From Bacillus sp. JCM 19058 (GTDB lineage Bacteria > Bacillota > Bacilli > Bacillales_H > Bacillaceae_D), in assembly GCA_001310555.1 (NCBI GenBank), contig BAXO01000012.1, positions 15,826 through 79,825 of the forward strand: a stretch of DNA of 64,000 bases, in the 5' to 3' direction. Under the pieces are notes generated by a model. It saw nothing but the letters and a program-made list of their open reading frames with translations, was not told where the DNA came from and ran no database searches. This document shows positions 31,225 through 41,786 of this stretch, in pieces. Made by a program: the position numbers and the translations under genes. Within the stretch, counting starts at the first letter, position 1; every line of letters begins with the position of its first letter.

Positions 31225-31979
31225 GCATCCACCCCATTTCCCAATCGACTCTGTTCAATTGCCATCCCATCTATTTTAGCGTAGTTGCTTCTAAAATTAA
31301 AGTTTTGACTCGATTTGCACGGAATAATCACCCGAAAGTTTGTCAGCTTTGTTTCCTGTTGGGAGCTCTCCAATATAAGACCCCCGTATAAAATTTCACT
31401 CGTGAGAAGCCTTCCCTGTTTCTTGTTCCGGTCCGCAAGGAAAAATCTGATGTTCAAAGTAAGAACATAGAGCACCTAAAGTGCCAAAAGCCACTGCTGG
31501 GCTCCTAAAAATTCCGGCGATGCGCGGTGTCGCCTTTCTCTTTCACGCGTCTAAAGATAAAATAAGTAATTGACCAGACATCCATGATTTGATAATTTAG
31601 AATAGAAAATAGAAAAAATGTTAGTAAAATTAAAAATTTAATAGAGAGAGGTGAAAGGTCGTCGTCAAATAAGTAGAAGTAAACATAAGGTTGTTGGGTT
31701 AACCCTATAGGAAATTGACCGAGCTCATCTACATTCTTGCGCGAATAAATGATATCGATATCATTTATTTATAAAAAGTAAGCGGACATTAGGAAAAGGA
31801 TTATTTGCTATACACAACAAGGTTGGCAGGTTAAACAGCTCCTGACTATGGCGCGAATGATGGAGTTGCCGGCTTTACTAATTTATTCTGGATGGATCAA
31901 TATCGTTTTTATATGAACAGGATCGGGTGATATGCACGAAATTAACAAAAAGTATTTTATCTGATCGTTGGAGGTATGA
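31225..31979. other. 755-bp intergenic region, yybS to binding-lipoprotein gene
   Basis: No supported gene; the 31221-31475 minus-strand frame has no ribosome site or recognisable content. It contains the divergent promoters and a 26-bp perfect palindrome (31744-31769). The rest is unremarkable, with several short stop-rich frames. Confidence 0.5.
31744..31769. promoter_or_regulatory. 26-bp perfect palindrome, candidate operator
   Basis: Perfect dyad centred at 31756/31757 with the core TGATATCGATATCA and arms AATAAA/TTTATT. It lies about 210 bp upstream of the lipoprotein gene. Symmetry without spacer and no following T run point to a dimeric repressor site rather than a terminator. It does not match the 7-1-7 Fur-type layout. 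The regulator is not identified. Confidence 0.45.
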
Positions 31980-33318
31980 ATGATGAATCGAATAAAAACG
32001 AACCTTTCTCTAGTTCTCTTATTCATCGTAGTTAGCATACTTGTTGCCTGTAGTAGTTCAACTGAAACGAAACACAACCAAGACCTAGAATCAGTAGAAG
32101 ACGAAGTCGTTATTGAGGTTTGGGATGAAAGCGGAGAACCGGTCACTGTAAAAGTGTTGTATCCTTGGGGTGAGGACGCTTTTGTGGAACATATTGTGGA
32201 AAAATACAAAGACGAAATTCCGCAAAACATTACTCTAGAATGTGTATGTGTTGATGCTCAATTAGAATCCCTTCAAGAAATGAATGCTAATGGAGTTATC
32301 CCCGATATGATTTTTGCCAATTGGGGGATCGACCCGCTTGTCGAGCTGGATATGCTTGAGCCTGTTGATGAGTTTGTAAAAAAGTACGATGTAGATGTAA
32401 ATGAGTTTAATCAAAGTGTTATTGCTACTTACCGTGGGATGGACCCTGAAGGAAAAAATCGTTTAATCGGGATGCCCACATTTGTCGACACCGTTGGCTT
32501 GTTTTTTTAATAAAGATATCTTTGATTTATTCGGAGTTCCGTACCCTGATCCAGAAAAACATTTGACATGGACGGAAGTTCTTGATTTGGCTTCGAAGAT
32601 GACAGGAGAAAGAGATGGCGTCCAGTATCGCGGCATTGAAATGGGGCCTGGTTTCACATCACACGAAGCTACCTTCCCATTAAAGGAATTCGGAATAAAC
32701 TTAACCGATCCTGAAACTGGTGAAGTATTGATTACACAATCTCCTGAAGTGAAACAATACTTGGAGCTCATGAAACAGTTCTATAGTATTCCGGAATTAT
32801 ACGATCCGTCACCAGAGGCAAGAGACACCGATAAATTTGCCCAAAAAACGGTGGCAATGACGGTTTCCTGGCCTGGTTACTTTAGATGGGGGTTAGGAGA
32901 TCCAGATGAATCAACGATGATCGACGCTGCCCTATACCGGTTTGGGAGGGCGAAGGGAAAAGTCCGCTGCCATATGCCCATCCTTATGTGCTGAATAAAT
33001 ATAGTGAGAACAAGGATGCAGCATTCCAAGTTATGTTGGCCATTTCCAGAGCAGACAATATGGACCCACTAACCAGTCCAACGTCTGACTTCAGTGAATC
33101 AAGTGATAACTTCCCTATTTATAAAGAAAAAAAATATGGGTGCATTCTGGAATAACGAGGAAGCGATGCCCCCATCACAAATTAGCAAATGGGATCAATA
33201 TGTTGACATTGCTGGCAATCTAGACAAATTTGCCGAGAGTGATATGGATATCAATGAATTCTTACGAGTGCTGAAGGAGGAATCGGAAATTAAAATAAAA
33301 GATGAAATGGCTAAATAA
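31980..33318 (+). CDS. Extracellular solute-binding lipoprotein (ABC transporter, family 1 type), frameshifted
   Basis: Signal peptide with lipobox ILVACSS (Cys about residue 22), then a binding-protein fold: VKVLYPWGEDAFVEHIVEKY, PDMIFANWGIDPLVELDMLE, MTGERDGVQYRGIEMGPGFT. Three breaks: 7 T for 6 near 32505 (GLFFNKDIFDLFGVPYPDPE), one base near 32938 (PVWEGEGKSPLPYAHPYVLN) and 8 A for 7 near 33130. About 446 aa rejoined. The ligand is probably a sugar or oligosaccharide by family, but not certain. No permease or ATPase gene is adjacent. Start ATG 31980 with GGAGGT upstream. Confidence 0.75.
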
Positions 33319-33700
33319 TATTGGAAAAACTACAGATCGACATGAATAGAAATGCTAGAGACAATTGTTTCTAAATCTTGTCGGTTCCCTCGCCTTCAAT
33401 AAATCCTTTGCTAGTACTATTGGATTGGGCGGTTAAGGAAGAAGCATGGTGGACTTACAATCACTAAGTCCACCTCTACCATCTGAGGAGTGTAGCCCTA
33501 GCGATGCTTTTTGCAGTAATTGGGTCAAACAATGTAGGAGCACCATAACATAGTAACTTCTTTCTTGAAAACCTGCGGGAAGCAACGGTTTCCCCTTCCC
33601 CCTCGCCGACTAGCGATATATTCGCTGAATCTGCGGCAGGACCTGCTGATTACAGAAAAGGTGGCCGATTCCTGTCAGCCGCCTATACCCTATTAGCTAT
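33319..33700. other. Intergenic region with convergent gene ends
   Basis: Between the plus-strand lipoprotein gene and the minus-strand VOC gene. A stem GGTGGACTTA/TAAGTCCACC (33448-33457, 33465-33474) may end one or both transcripts although no T run follows. No gene seen. Confidence 0.5.
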
Positions 33701-34081
33701 TTACTTTTTTTCTTTTACTGCAAAGTAATTATCTTCATCATCTGCAAAATTAAATACTTTATCCCCAGAAGGCATATTTATAACTTCCCCGACTTTGACA
33801 CTTTTGTTCGATAAGTCGGCATATAATTGCTCGACATTATCCGTGAAAAACATTAACGATGGTGTGCCGAGATCATATCGGGCTCCATTTTAGCAACCAA
33901 TTTTTTTATTTTGGAGAACGATGCTTGTTGCTGCACGGCTAGGGGCAACTTCAATCCATCTCATTCCTTGACCGTTATCCTCTTCAGCAAGTACGGTAAA
34001 TCCTAATTTTTCTGTCCAAAAAGCCCGTGCCTCATCTTGGTTATTCACATACAACATAACTTGACCGAGTTTACTAATCAT
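33701..34081 (-). CDS. Glyoxalase/VOC superfamily protein, frameshifted
   Basis: Small vicinal-oxygen-chelate fold protein. The N-terminal module (ISKLGQVMLYVNNQDEARAF, WTEKLGFTVL, GMRWIEVAP) and C-terminal module (LGTPSLMFFTDNVEQLYADL, GDKVFNFADDENYFAVKEKK) give about 126 aa. Two apparently opposite indels near 33890-33905 (7 T for 6, and one base missing) would restore LVAKNGARYDLGTPS. The start is ATG 34081 with AAAGGAG upstream. Substrate unknown. Confidence 0.75.
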
Positions 34082-34585
34082 CCTTCTTAACTCTCCTTTG
34101 TATTGAATATTGATCAAACTCAGGCTCTCCAAGTCAGATGGCCGTCTCCGACATTCCTTACTTGACCGTGTTCAGGCGCTCTTTCAGACGATGCCAGTTG
34201 ACGTTGTGCCTCTAGCTTACCCGTGTAACGCTCTTGAAGCCTTCCGCGGACAACCATTCGGAACGGCTGAATAACTTCGCCTAGCCTTACCGCACAGATC
34301 AATGAATTCCATCGTGTTCTCGGTCGACGATATCGTGTCGTCCTCATTCCCTTCAGCGTATCCATTTCCTCTGTACAATAACCCCCTCACATAATAGCCT
34401 TCTGTTTTAACTTTTCAAATGAACAACGAGGTTACTTTTTATAGTAGATGAAGGCAACCTCGGCATTTAAAATAAAATCTTTATTTCATTTCTACAAAAT
34501 AAGTCATATTCCTTTTTTAGCTAAGTCCCTGAATACAAAAAAGACATGTCAGAAATTAATTTCCAACATGTCTTTGAGCGACTAA
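34082..34585. other. VOC gene to rpsR intergenic region
   Basis: About 500 bp. It contains the rpsR terminator and a CGAGGTT/AACCTCG stem (34428-34434, 34456-34462). A minus-strand frame at 34365-34120 is not credible as a gene. Nothing else recognised. Confidence 0.5.
34537..34575 (-). terminator. Terminator of rpsF-ssb-rpsR
   Basis: AAAGACATGT and ACATGTCTTT (about 34566-34575 and 34540-34549) form a 10-bp stem with a 16-nt loop. On the minus strand TTTTTTG follows. Confidence 0.8.
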
Positions 34586-34819
34586 TTAGTTTACGTCAGT
34601 GACGTAAGGCAATAAAGCGATTTGACGTGCACGCTTAATTGCAATCGTTAATTGACGTTGATACTTTGCTGACGTTCCAGTTACACGGCGAGGAAGAATT
34701 TTTCCACGCTCGGAAATGAAACGCTTAAGCAAGTCAATATCCTTGTAGTCGATTTTTTCAATTTTGTTTACTGTGAAGAAACAAACCTTACGACGTTTAG
34801 GACGACCACGACGAGCCAT
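34586..34819 (-). CDS. rpsR: 30S ribosomal protein S18
   Basis: Intact, 77 aa: [20 protein letters not shown] ... [20 protein letters not shown]. Binds 16S rRNA with S6. Last gene of rpsF-ssb-rpsR. The single Cys follows the basic N-terminal arm (KVCFF). Confidence 0.97.
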   Translation of the reverse strand: MARRGRPKRRKVCFFTVNKIEKIDYKDIDLLKRFISERGKILPRRVTGTSAKYQRQLTIAIKRARQIALLPYVTDVN

Positions 34820-35018
34820 TTGACAGCACTCCTTTCCTAGTAGAATAGTTTATCGGTGAGCAGGAGCGTCACACGCTCTGCCTTTTAGAAAAAGTAAACA
34901 TGTCTATACCCCAAACGGTAGAGGAACATTAAATAGTCTTCCACACGGCCTGAATGAGACATAGTCTCATGATACAGAAAGGGTTAAACGCTGGTCGTAC
35001 AGCATAGAGTTACACCCT

Positions 35019-35501
35019 TTAAAACGGTAAATCATCATCTGAAATATCAACGGGCTTCCCATCATCGGTAGCAAACGGATCGTTGCTGCTATCGTTTGAT
35101 GGTGGATAATTTTGATTAGACTGGTTGCTGTTGTTTCCCGAAAAACCAGACCCACCAAAATCATTTCCAGACCCTTTATTGCCACGGGGTTCGAGAAACT
35201 GTACACTATCAGCTACAACTTCAGTTACAAAAACACGTCGGCCTTCGTTGTTGTCATAGCTACGCGTCTGGATACGGCCCTCAACACCAGCCAAGCTGCC
35301 TTTGTTTAAAAAGTTAGCAACATTTTCTGCCGGCTTTCTCCAAACGACACAGTTAATAAAATCTGCATCGCGTTCGCCTTGCTGGTTTGAAAACGTTCGG
35401 TTGACTGCAAGCGTAAAGTTTGCCACCGCTACTCCATTTGGCGTATAACGAAGCTCTGGATCGCGTGTCAGGCGTCCGACAAGTACGACACGGTTAATCA
35501 T
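35019..35501 (-). CDS. ssb: Single-stranded DNA-binding protein SsbA
   Basis: OB-fold protein (residues 1-105: [20 protein letters not shown] ... [20 protein letters not shown]), a Gly/Asn/Ser-rich linker and the acidic tip SDDDLPF that recruits repair and replication partners. Intact, 160 aa. The start is taken as ATG 35501, since GGGAGGGGT lies just before it and would fall inside the coding part if GTG/ATG 35516 were used. In operon with rpsF and rpsR. Confidence 0.97.
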   Translation of the reverse strand: MINRVVLVGRLTRDPELRYTPNGVAVANFTLAVNRTFSNQQGERDADFINCVVWRKPAENVANFLNKGSLAGVEGRIQTRSYDNNEGRRVFVTEVVADSVQFLEPRGNKGSGNDFGGSGFSGNNSNQSNQNYPPSNDSSNDPFATDDGKPVDISDDDLPF

Positions 35502-35659
35502 CCGTACCCCTCCCAAAACTGTTTTTCCTGAAGAAATATTGCCGGCAACGTTTCCCTTTTACCGGGCTGGTTTTCCCCTTCGCCCTTCGTTAACATGTCC
35601 GAACGAACGATAAGCAGAATCCTCGCATCGTCTCTCACTGAGGCAAGCGAGTACACTCT

Positions 35660-35947
35660 CTACTCTTCGTCCTTCGTTACAAGGACACGAATGACGTTGT
35701 CATTAATCTTGATTAGACGGTTAAATTCATTAATCGCTGCCGAGTCAGCTTTCACGTTTAGCAAAACATAATACCCTTCACGGTAATCATTAATTTCGTA
35801 CGCTAAACGGCGCTTACCCATCTCATCAACCTTTTCAAGTTCAGCACCATGGTTCGTCAAGACCTCATTGTAACGATCAATGATTTCTTTGTTTGCTGCT
35901 TCTTCTAGGTTGGGAGCGATGATGTACATAATTTCGTACTTACGCAT
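35660..35947 (-). CDS. rpsF: 30S ribosomal protein S6
   Basis: Intact, 95 aa: [17 protein letters not shown] ... [20 protein letters not shown]. The start ATG 35947 follows AAGGAGGTGACC closely, so the longer frame from 36034 is the leader read as codons. First gene of the S6-SSB-S18 operon. Confidence 0.97.
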   Translation of the reverse strand: MRKYEIMYIIAPNLEEAANKEIIDRYNEVLTNHGAELEKVDEMGKRRLAYEINDYREGYYVLLNVKADSAAINEFNRLIKINDNVIRVLVTKDEE

Positions 35948-35954
35948 TCCGGTC

Positions 35955-36010
35955 ACCTCCTTTTGGACTAACGGCTCCATCATGTGGAGCAAGGAGCAAA
36001 ACTCATCTAC
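35955..36010 (-). promoter_or_regulatory. Possible S6:S18-binding leader of rpsF
   Basis: Directly upstream of the rpsF ribosome site the RNA can form GCTCCA-CATGA-TGGAGC (35990-35974) followed by CCG, resembling the CCG-containing hairpin that S6:S18 binds for feedback control in many bacteria. Recognised from position and shape only. Confidence 0.35.
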
Positions 36011-36049
36011 AGAAGTCATTTTACTCACATTCAAAAATTATAACAGATA

Positions 36050-36499
36050 GGCTTTACTGCCGCAAGCAGCAATTTCCGTTTAGCTCAGCTGAACGGAACG
36101 AAAAATATTGGAGCATAACAGAGGATGGTATAGAGGGTCAAATTGAGGGTCAGAGCTTGTGCACTAATTAGGAGGCATGAGGATCAGTCCTTTCGTTAGA
36201 GCGAAGCACGGGGAAATGAGCAGATTCTCCTTCAGGAGCCGAGAATTGCTACTTTTAAAATAACAGAATGTCCAGCTGTTGTATAGCGGTTCGTCCATTT
36301 TTTTCTGCAAAAGCATTGAGGCCTTCTCGCCTTTAGCCAAGCGTTTTAGACCTCACACTAGTGCAAGTCATACCCGTCTCAATAACTTGATTGTGGTTAT
36401 CGTCTCGAGACACTGTCCCGATTCGCCGACGAATTCACTTCGAAGGGACGGCTTGTTTCCGCCCCCTCTTCCTCTCGCCTTGACTGTTTCAGCCACAGT
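36050..36499. other. ychF to rpsF intergenic region
   Basis: About 450 bp between the ychF stop and the rpsF leader, presumably with the rpsF promoter. A plus-strand frame (36279-36539) overlaps the ychF end and shows no gene-like features. Nothing else found. Confidence 0.5.
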
Positions 36500-37600
36500 T
36501 TACACGTTAAAACGGAAATGGATCACGTCGCCGTCCTGAACGACATATTCTTTCCCTTCCAATCGGACACGCCCCTTCTCCTTCGCAGCTGCCATCGAAC
36601 CAGCTTCGACTAAGTCGTCATATGAAACAATTTCAGCCCGGATAAAGCCTCGTTCAAAATCAGTATGAATGATTCCTGCCGCCTGTGGTGCCTTTGTTCC
36701 TTTGCGATACGTCCAGGCGCGAACCTCTTGCACACCGGCTGTAAAGTATGTTTCTAGGCCAAGCAACTGATAGGCTGCGCGAATTAATTGATCCAAACCA
36801 GATTCTTTAATCCCGAGTTCTTCAAGAAACATTTGCTTTTCGTCGCCTTCAAGCTCAGCAATCTCGGCTTCGATTTTTGCACAAATGACGATAACCTCAC
36901 TATTTTCGCCTTTGGCAAAATCCCTTACTTGTTGAACGTATTCATTATCCCCAGGAGCGAGCAAGTCGTCCTCGCTAACATTAGCAACATATAAAACAGG
37001 CTTGCTTGTTAGTAAATGAAGCTGCTTGACGATTTTCTGCTGCTCGTTAGTAAATTCAATGCTTCTAGCAGGTCTCTCCCGTTCAAAGGCATCACGTAGC
37101 ATTTCCAGTACTTCCAGCTCAGCCACGGCTTCCTTATCTTTAGTCTTTGCAAGCTTGGCCACTCTCGTTAGCCGTTTTTCGATGCTTTCAAAGTCAGCTA
37201 AAATTAACTCCAAATTAATAATCTGAATATCGTGCAAAGGATTGACTTGTCCAGCTACATGAGTAATATTTTCATCGTTAAAACAGCGCACGACATGCGA
37301 AATCGCATCGACTTGACGAATGTGCGACAAAAATTGATTACCTAGTCCTTCCCCTTTACTTGCGCCTTCTACAATGCCGGCGATATCTGTAAACTCGAAG
37401 GCTGTTGGAATTGTTTTTTTCGGGACGACAAGCTCTGTCAGCTTCTGAAGGCGTCCATCAGGCACTTCCACAATGCCAACATTCGGATCAATCGTACAGA
37501 AAGGGTAATTGGCAGATTCAGCACCTGCCTGGGTGATCGCATTAAAAAGCGTCGACTTACCGACATTAGGCAAACCGACTATACCAGTTGTTAATGCCAT
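36500..37600 (-). CDS. ychF: Redox-regulated ATPase/GTPase YchF (OLA1 family)
   Basis: Intact, 366 aa. N-terminal MALTTGIVGLPNVGKSTLFN has the P-loop; DIAGIVEGASKGEGLGNQFL is the switch region; NVSE replaces the usual NKxD base motif, explaining ATP preference in the family. A coiled-coil insertion (SIEKRLTRVAKLAKTKDKEA) and a C-terminal TGS domain (IIHTDFERGFIRAEIV, YVVQDGDVIHFRFNV) follow. Ribosome-associated; negative regulator of stress responses in other bacteria. Confidence 0.96.
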   Translation of the reverse strand: MALTTGIVGLPNVGKSTLFNAITQAGAESANYPFCTIDPNVGIVEVPDGRLQKLTELVVPKKTIPTAFEFTDIAGIVEGASKGEGLGNQFLSHIRQVDAISHVVRCFNDENITHVAGQVNPLHDIQIINLELILADFESIEKRLTRVAKLAKTKDKEAVAELEVLEMLRDAFERERPARSIEFTNEQQKIVKQLHLLTSKPVLYVANVSEDDLLAPGDNEYVQQVRDFAKGENSEVIVICAKIEAEIAELEGDEKQMFLEELGIKESGLDQLIRAAYQLLGLETYFTAGVQEVRAWTYRKGTKAPQAAGIIHTDFERGFIRAEIVSYDDLVEAGSMAAAKEKGRVRLEGKEYVVQDGDVIHFRFNV

Positions 37601-38028
37601 TTCGCTTCACTTCCTTCGTTCAATCAAATTATCCCACTTTAAATAAACGAACTCGTTTCGAGTGAATTAGGCCAAGCTTCATAGCAAAAGCAAGGAATTC
37701 CTATGACAAAGTTCTCATACTGAAAAGGGTAAATCCCCTTATCTGGAATTTACCAATCAGTCAGACAAAGTCTTCACCTAATTCCCGGAGTTCAGTAAGC
37801 GCTCAATGAAAAATCCTTCACCTTACTTTTTATTCCTCATCAATTATAGATAGAGATATGGCAAAATACAAGAAAATAAGCAAAAAAAAGCGCTCTTCCT
37901 TAGTCGAAAGGGCTTTTTGAAAAACTTCGATCTCCGCAGTACATTTTTTCAAGAGAGGAAGAGTATATTCGTTTATCTATCTTTCACTTGGTTCAATTCA
38001 CTATATAATGGGCGCGTCATTTTATTTG
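37601..38028. other. yyzM to ychF intergenic region
   Basis: About 430 bp with no gene. On the minus strand a stem formed by AAAAAGCCCT and the AGAGCGCTTTTT side (about 37885-37920) followed by T is the likely yyzM terminator. Confidence 0.5.
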
Positions 38029-38232
38029 TTACGATTCTGGGTTTGCCTTTTCCAAGACCTTCTTCATTTTCTTGCTAAATTCCTTACGCGGAAGCATTAC
38101 ACTATGTTGGCAGCCCATACATTTTATTCGTACGTCCATCCCCATTCGGATGATTTTCCAGCGATTTTCTCCACATGGATGTGGCTTTTTCATTTCGACA
38201 ATATCGTGCAAAGCGAATAGTTTGTCTAGCAT
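38029..38232 (-). CDS. yyzM: DUF951 family protein (YyzM)
   Basis: Intact, 67 aa: DIVEMKKPHPCGENRWKIIR ... VRIKCMGCQHSVMLPR. Three Cys (PCG and CMGC) suggest a small zinc-binding beta-barrel-like fold. Conserved beside ychF in Bacillaceae; possible nucleic-acid binding is inference. Confidence 0.9.
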   Translation of the reverse strand: MLDKLFALHDIVEMKKPHPCGENRWKIIRMGMDVRIKCMGCQHSVMLPRKEFSKKMKKVLEKANPES

Positions 38233-38308
38233 GTGTCAATGCCTCCCTTTTTCATGCCTTGGCTCTTCCTCCCTCTATTATACATAAAAAAAGGGCGCTC
38301 CTGTCCTT

Positions 38309-39345
38309 TTAGTTATGTTTCGGTTCTGTTACTGAAAAATGATTCATAATCGGATACAGGAAAATGGCAGCAAGGACATAGAGATTCAAGACTCCATAAA
38401 GCGGATAAAGAACACTAATTAATGTCGAAAAGCCAAAGGTTGTTAACGGTGCCATAATTGCAATGAACAGCAGTGCAATGAGCCAACCCGGACCTTTAAA
38501 ATACCCTCTTACCCTTGAAATGAGTCCAAATAACCCAGAGGCCGCCGTCGTATAAATAGCGATCCAAAGTAAGCCTGACATAATTAGGATCATATGGTAA
38601 GGATAATGCTTCAATATGGCAAAAAGAGGCATTTCATACAGCATAATTTCTCCTGCTACGGCAAGTAAGGCCTCGTTGTATAAAAAAAGAGATGGCGCCA
38701 AGGATTAGGCCGCTACCAATGCTCGCGATCCAAATTTCGCCCTTCGTCTTTATTTCTTTTCCGAACGCGGACAGAACCGCAACAATAGGAAGAATATTTA
38801 AGGCGGTGAAGGTTATCCCAGATGGCCAGTTTTGTTGAGCGGCGAAATCGACTTGAAACGGGAACCCCTTTAACGTCTGAAAAGCGAAAAGCAGACCAAT
38901 CAAGCAAACGATAAGAATCGGTGTGACGATAGAATTGGCTGAAGTAATGCCCTTCGTATCCCATACGAATAGTACGACAACCATTATGCCTAGTATTATA
39001 GTCCCGACCCAATACGGAAGTTCAAACACTTGAAGCGTTGCTCCGCCACCTGCCAGCATAATCACCGTCGTTGAAAACAAATAAACAAAAATCATAATAT
39101 CATACAGCTTCGATAACCTAGTGCCCATTAGCTTTTGCAAGACAGGCATATAATGCTTTGATTGGTAACGATGGCCAATAGACATCACGACATTGCAGCT
39201 AATTATAAAAAGAAGAGCGAAAAGAACAATGGCTAGTCCACTTTCTGCACCAAAAAAATTCCCACAGCTCTCGCCCCGAAGCATACCCTGCCCCTATCAT
39301 CGTGCCGACAATTAAAAAAATCCATTTACATCCATTCAGCCACAT
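38309..39345 (-). CDS. YkvI-type multi-spanning membrane protein, frameshifted
   Basis: Transporter-like protein of about 345 aa with roughly ten membrane helices. N-terminal WIFLIVGTMIGAGYASGREL resembles the first helix of amino-acid/APC-fold carriers. Breaks: 7 T for 6 on the coding strand near 39258 (EFFGAESGLAIVLFALLFI) and 7 T for 6 near 38690 (FLYNEALLAVAGEIMLY). The start is ATG 39345 with GAGGAG upstream. Divergent from yyaC. Substrate unknown. Confidence 0.75.
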
Positions 39346-39443
39346 CTGATCCGCTCCTCGCCTTTTCAACTGATGCTCTTGACATGTATAGAAAGGAAAA
39401 TTTATCCGTATACTGTTACTACTATGGCGAAGGAGTTTAAAAT

Positions 39444-40071
39444 ATGAGTACAAACTATCGTTTTAACAGAAGCAAAGCGATCCCGTTTCGAATCCATATG
39501 GATGAGGACAGGGCAATTGAACAAATAACAGAGCAAATTGAAACGCTCATCCTCCCTTATTGGCGTCGTGATCTTGTACTCGTATGCATCGGGACAGATC
39601 GTTCAACCGGTGACTCGTTAGGTCCTTTAATCGGAAAAAAAATTGGCTGAACAGCCGCTCAGTCAGTTCCATGTATACGGAACACTGGCCGATCCTGTCC
39701 ATGCAGTTAATTTGGCAGAGCGTATCGAACATATTCGCAATACGCATTCACGTCCTTTTATTGTAGCCATTGATGCCTGCCTCGGTCGTTTATCAAGCGT
39801 CGGACATATTACAGTTGCTAAAGGTCCCGTTCAACCAGGGACAGCCGTTCAAAAGAATTTACCAAAAATCGGCGATATTCATTTAACCGGAATTGTCAAC
39901 ATCGGTGGCATGATGGATTACTTTGTTTTACAAAACACCCGCCTGCATGTCGTCATGTCGATGGCTGAAACTATCGCTGCCGCGTTTATCGAAGTCGAAC
40001 AGGCGTTAGCGTCAAAGAGGAATACGACTCCTCTTTGGAATCGACTGAGTCAACAATCGTCTCTCTTTTAA
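39444..40071 (+). CDS. yyaC: Spore protease YyaC family protein (DUF1256), frameshifted
   Basis: Sporulation-associated protein distantly related to the germination protease GPR. Conserved LVLVCIGTDRSTGDSLGPLI near residue 50 and IVAIDACLGRLSSVG carry the presumed catalytic Asp residues; HLTGIVNIGGMMDYFVLQNT follows. The frame breaks at an 8-A run near 39645 (7 needed: GKKLAEQPLSQF). About 208 aa. The only core gene on the plus strand left of dnaA. Confidence 0.9.
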
Positions 40072-40542
40072 TAGTACAGTCTTTTGCTTTAATAAAGTCT
40101 GATCAATAATACCTCACAAGCCTGTATTTTATGGTAAATAAGAAGAACCCATTTGGATAAAAGCTCGCTCAAAATGGATTCTTCTCTAGCATATTATAAG
40201 TTTTATAAAAAAGATTCTTCCTTAAACAATCGCGCCACTGTGTTGAAGATAGAATTTTATTAAATCCCGGCTGCTTTAGGGAAAAGGTTTTGCATAGTAC
40301 GCGATGCGTAGGTCTGTCAAGCTTTCTTTTGATCTGATGGTTCAGCACTGCTAGCAGCATTTCCAATACCTCGTTTAGCTCGCAGCTCAATCGCTCCAAA
40401 AAGACACTCCTTGCCGGAAGTGTCTTTTTACCTGCACTGTTTAAATAAAGGGTGATGGCTATACCGCAGTTGAACAAAGCTCGTGTCACTAGGAAGAATC
40501 TCTATGGATCGTCAATCTGGAGCAATGACGAAACAGGCTTCC
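40072..40542. other. yyaC to cysteine-desulfurase intergenic region
   Basis: About 470 bp between convergent genes. A 14-bp stem with one mismatch (40141-40154 with 40172-40185) and a bidirectional terminator (40397-40429). A 106-codon minus-strand frame crosses both and is not credible. Confidence 0.55.
40397..40429. terminator. Bidirectional terminator
   Basis: AAAAAGACACT and AAGTGTCTTTTT form an 11-bp stem with a 10-nt loop. A run before and T run after allow termination on both strands, between the convergent yyaC and desulfurase genes, although the minus-strand gene ends upstream of it. Confidence 0.7.
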
Positions 40543-41692
40543 TTACAAAAATGCTTCTTCAATTTCTGCCAATGCTTGCAGTAATCGCTCCACTTCACTT
40601 TTCGTATTATACGGTCCAAAGCTCACTCTGACTAAGCCGGTATCGAGCGTATTCAAGCTTAGGTGTGCTCGCGGCGCACAATGCAAACCCGCGCGAACCG
40701 CTATGCTGTAATGCTGATCAAGGATCGTTGCCAGCTCATGGCTATCCAGCTGTTCCATTCGAAACGCTACCACTGCTAGCTGCTCCCCTTCGCGCGGATG
40801 AAAGCAAGTGACGCTTTTGAGCTTTTTCAATCCTTCCAACAAATCCGTCAGCAACGCTCGCTCATGCTGATAAATGTGTTCGATACCGATTCGTTCAACC
40901 TCTTCGATCCCTTTCGATAAACCGGCGATTCCCGGTGTATTCAATGTTCCGGCTTCGTATCGTTCAGGCCAGCTATCAGGCTGTTCCTTCCGCTCGGAAT
41001 CTCGACCGGTACCACCGTAATGTAAAGGCTCAAGCTCGTAATCGCGAAAGCTAATCAACGCACCGGTTCCTTGTGGTCCCAATAAGCCTTTATGGCCGGC
41101 AAAAGCGAGTAAATCGATTCGATCGGTCCTCATATTGATCGGTACGACTCCGGCGGTTTGTGAAGCATCGACAAGAAATACAGCACCGTTTTTCTGAGCA
41201 AGTGCTCCCAACGGCTCAAGCGACAGATACGCTCCTGTTAGATTAGAAGCGTGCGTAACAGCGATCATTTTCGTCTTTGCGGTCACTGCTTTTTCGAAGG
41301 CCTGAAATGGAATCACTCCTTCTTGATCAGGCTCTAAATACTGAACGACTATATTTTTTTTCTTTTTCGAGCTTAGCTAATGGACGGATCACAGAATTAT
41401 GCTCGAACGCTGTCGTAATTACATGATCGCCAGCCTGAAACGGAAAACCGAGCAAGGCTTGATTTAATGCAAAAGTGGCGTTTGGATAAAACCAGACGTG
41501 CTTACCGGCTGGGGCATGAAATAGCTTGGATAGCTGGGCTCTCGTTTTAGTGATGGTCGCATTTGCTTTTTCCGCTAACTGATGCCCCCCTCTGCCAGGA
41601 TTCGCACCATAGCCTTCAATAGCTTCCAGCATAGCTTGTCCTACTGACTTCGGCTTAGGATAAGAAGAGGCGGCTTGGTCAAAATAAATCAT
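40543..41692 (-). CDS. Cysteine desulfurase-like PLP enzyme (EGC family), frameshifted
   Basis: Class-V aminotransferase fold. N-terminal MIYFDQAASSYPKPKSV, the motif FAGHKGLLGPQGTG with the PLP-binding Lys, and GLHCAPRAH with the candidate sulfur-accepting Cys; C-terminal VRVSFGPYNTKSEVERLLQA. The frame breaks at an 8-A run on the coding strand near 41355 (7 needed: KNIVVQYLEPDQEG). About 383 aa. It probably mobilises sulfur from cysteine; the physiological acceptor is unknown. No iron-sulfur assembly genes are adjacent. Not at this position in B. subtilis as far as I recall. Confidence 0.85.
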
Positions 41693-41786
41693 GTGTGGAC
41701 ACTCCCCTTTCTCTTATGTTTTGTCATTGGATAGTCCAAACGGGTAGGTTGACTAGTAGGTTCGATTAAGGAGGAAAATAAGATAA

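Noticed and set aside
31221..31475. Minus-strand 84-codon frame upstream of yybS
   Set aside because: Overlaps the yybS start, lacks a ribosome site and shows no domain.
34120..34365. Minus-strand 81-codon frame upstream of the VOC gene
   Set aside because: Arg-rich composition of a wrong frame, no ribosome site, no recognised motif, and a competing frame of equal length.
36279..36539. Plus-strand frame near the ychF end
   Set aside because: Overlaps ychF on the opposite strand; composition is that of a shadow frame.
40169..40489. Minus-strand 106-codon frame, possibly a transposase relic
   Set aside because: It runs through a strong bidirectional terminator and a 14-bp inverted repeat, and no transposase motif could be identified.
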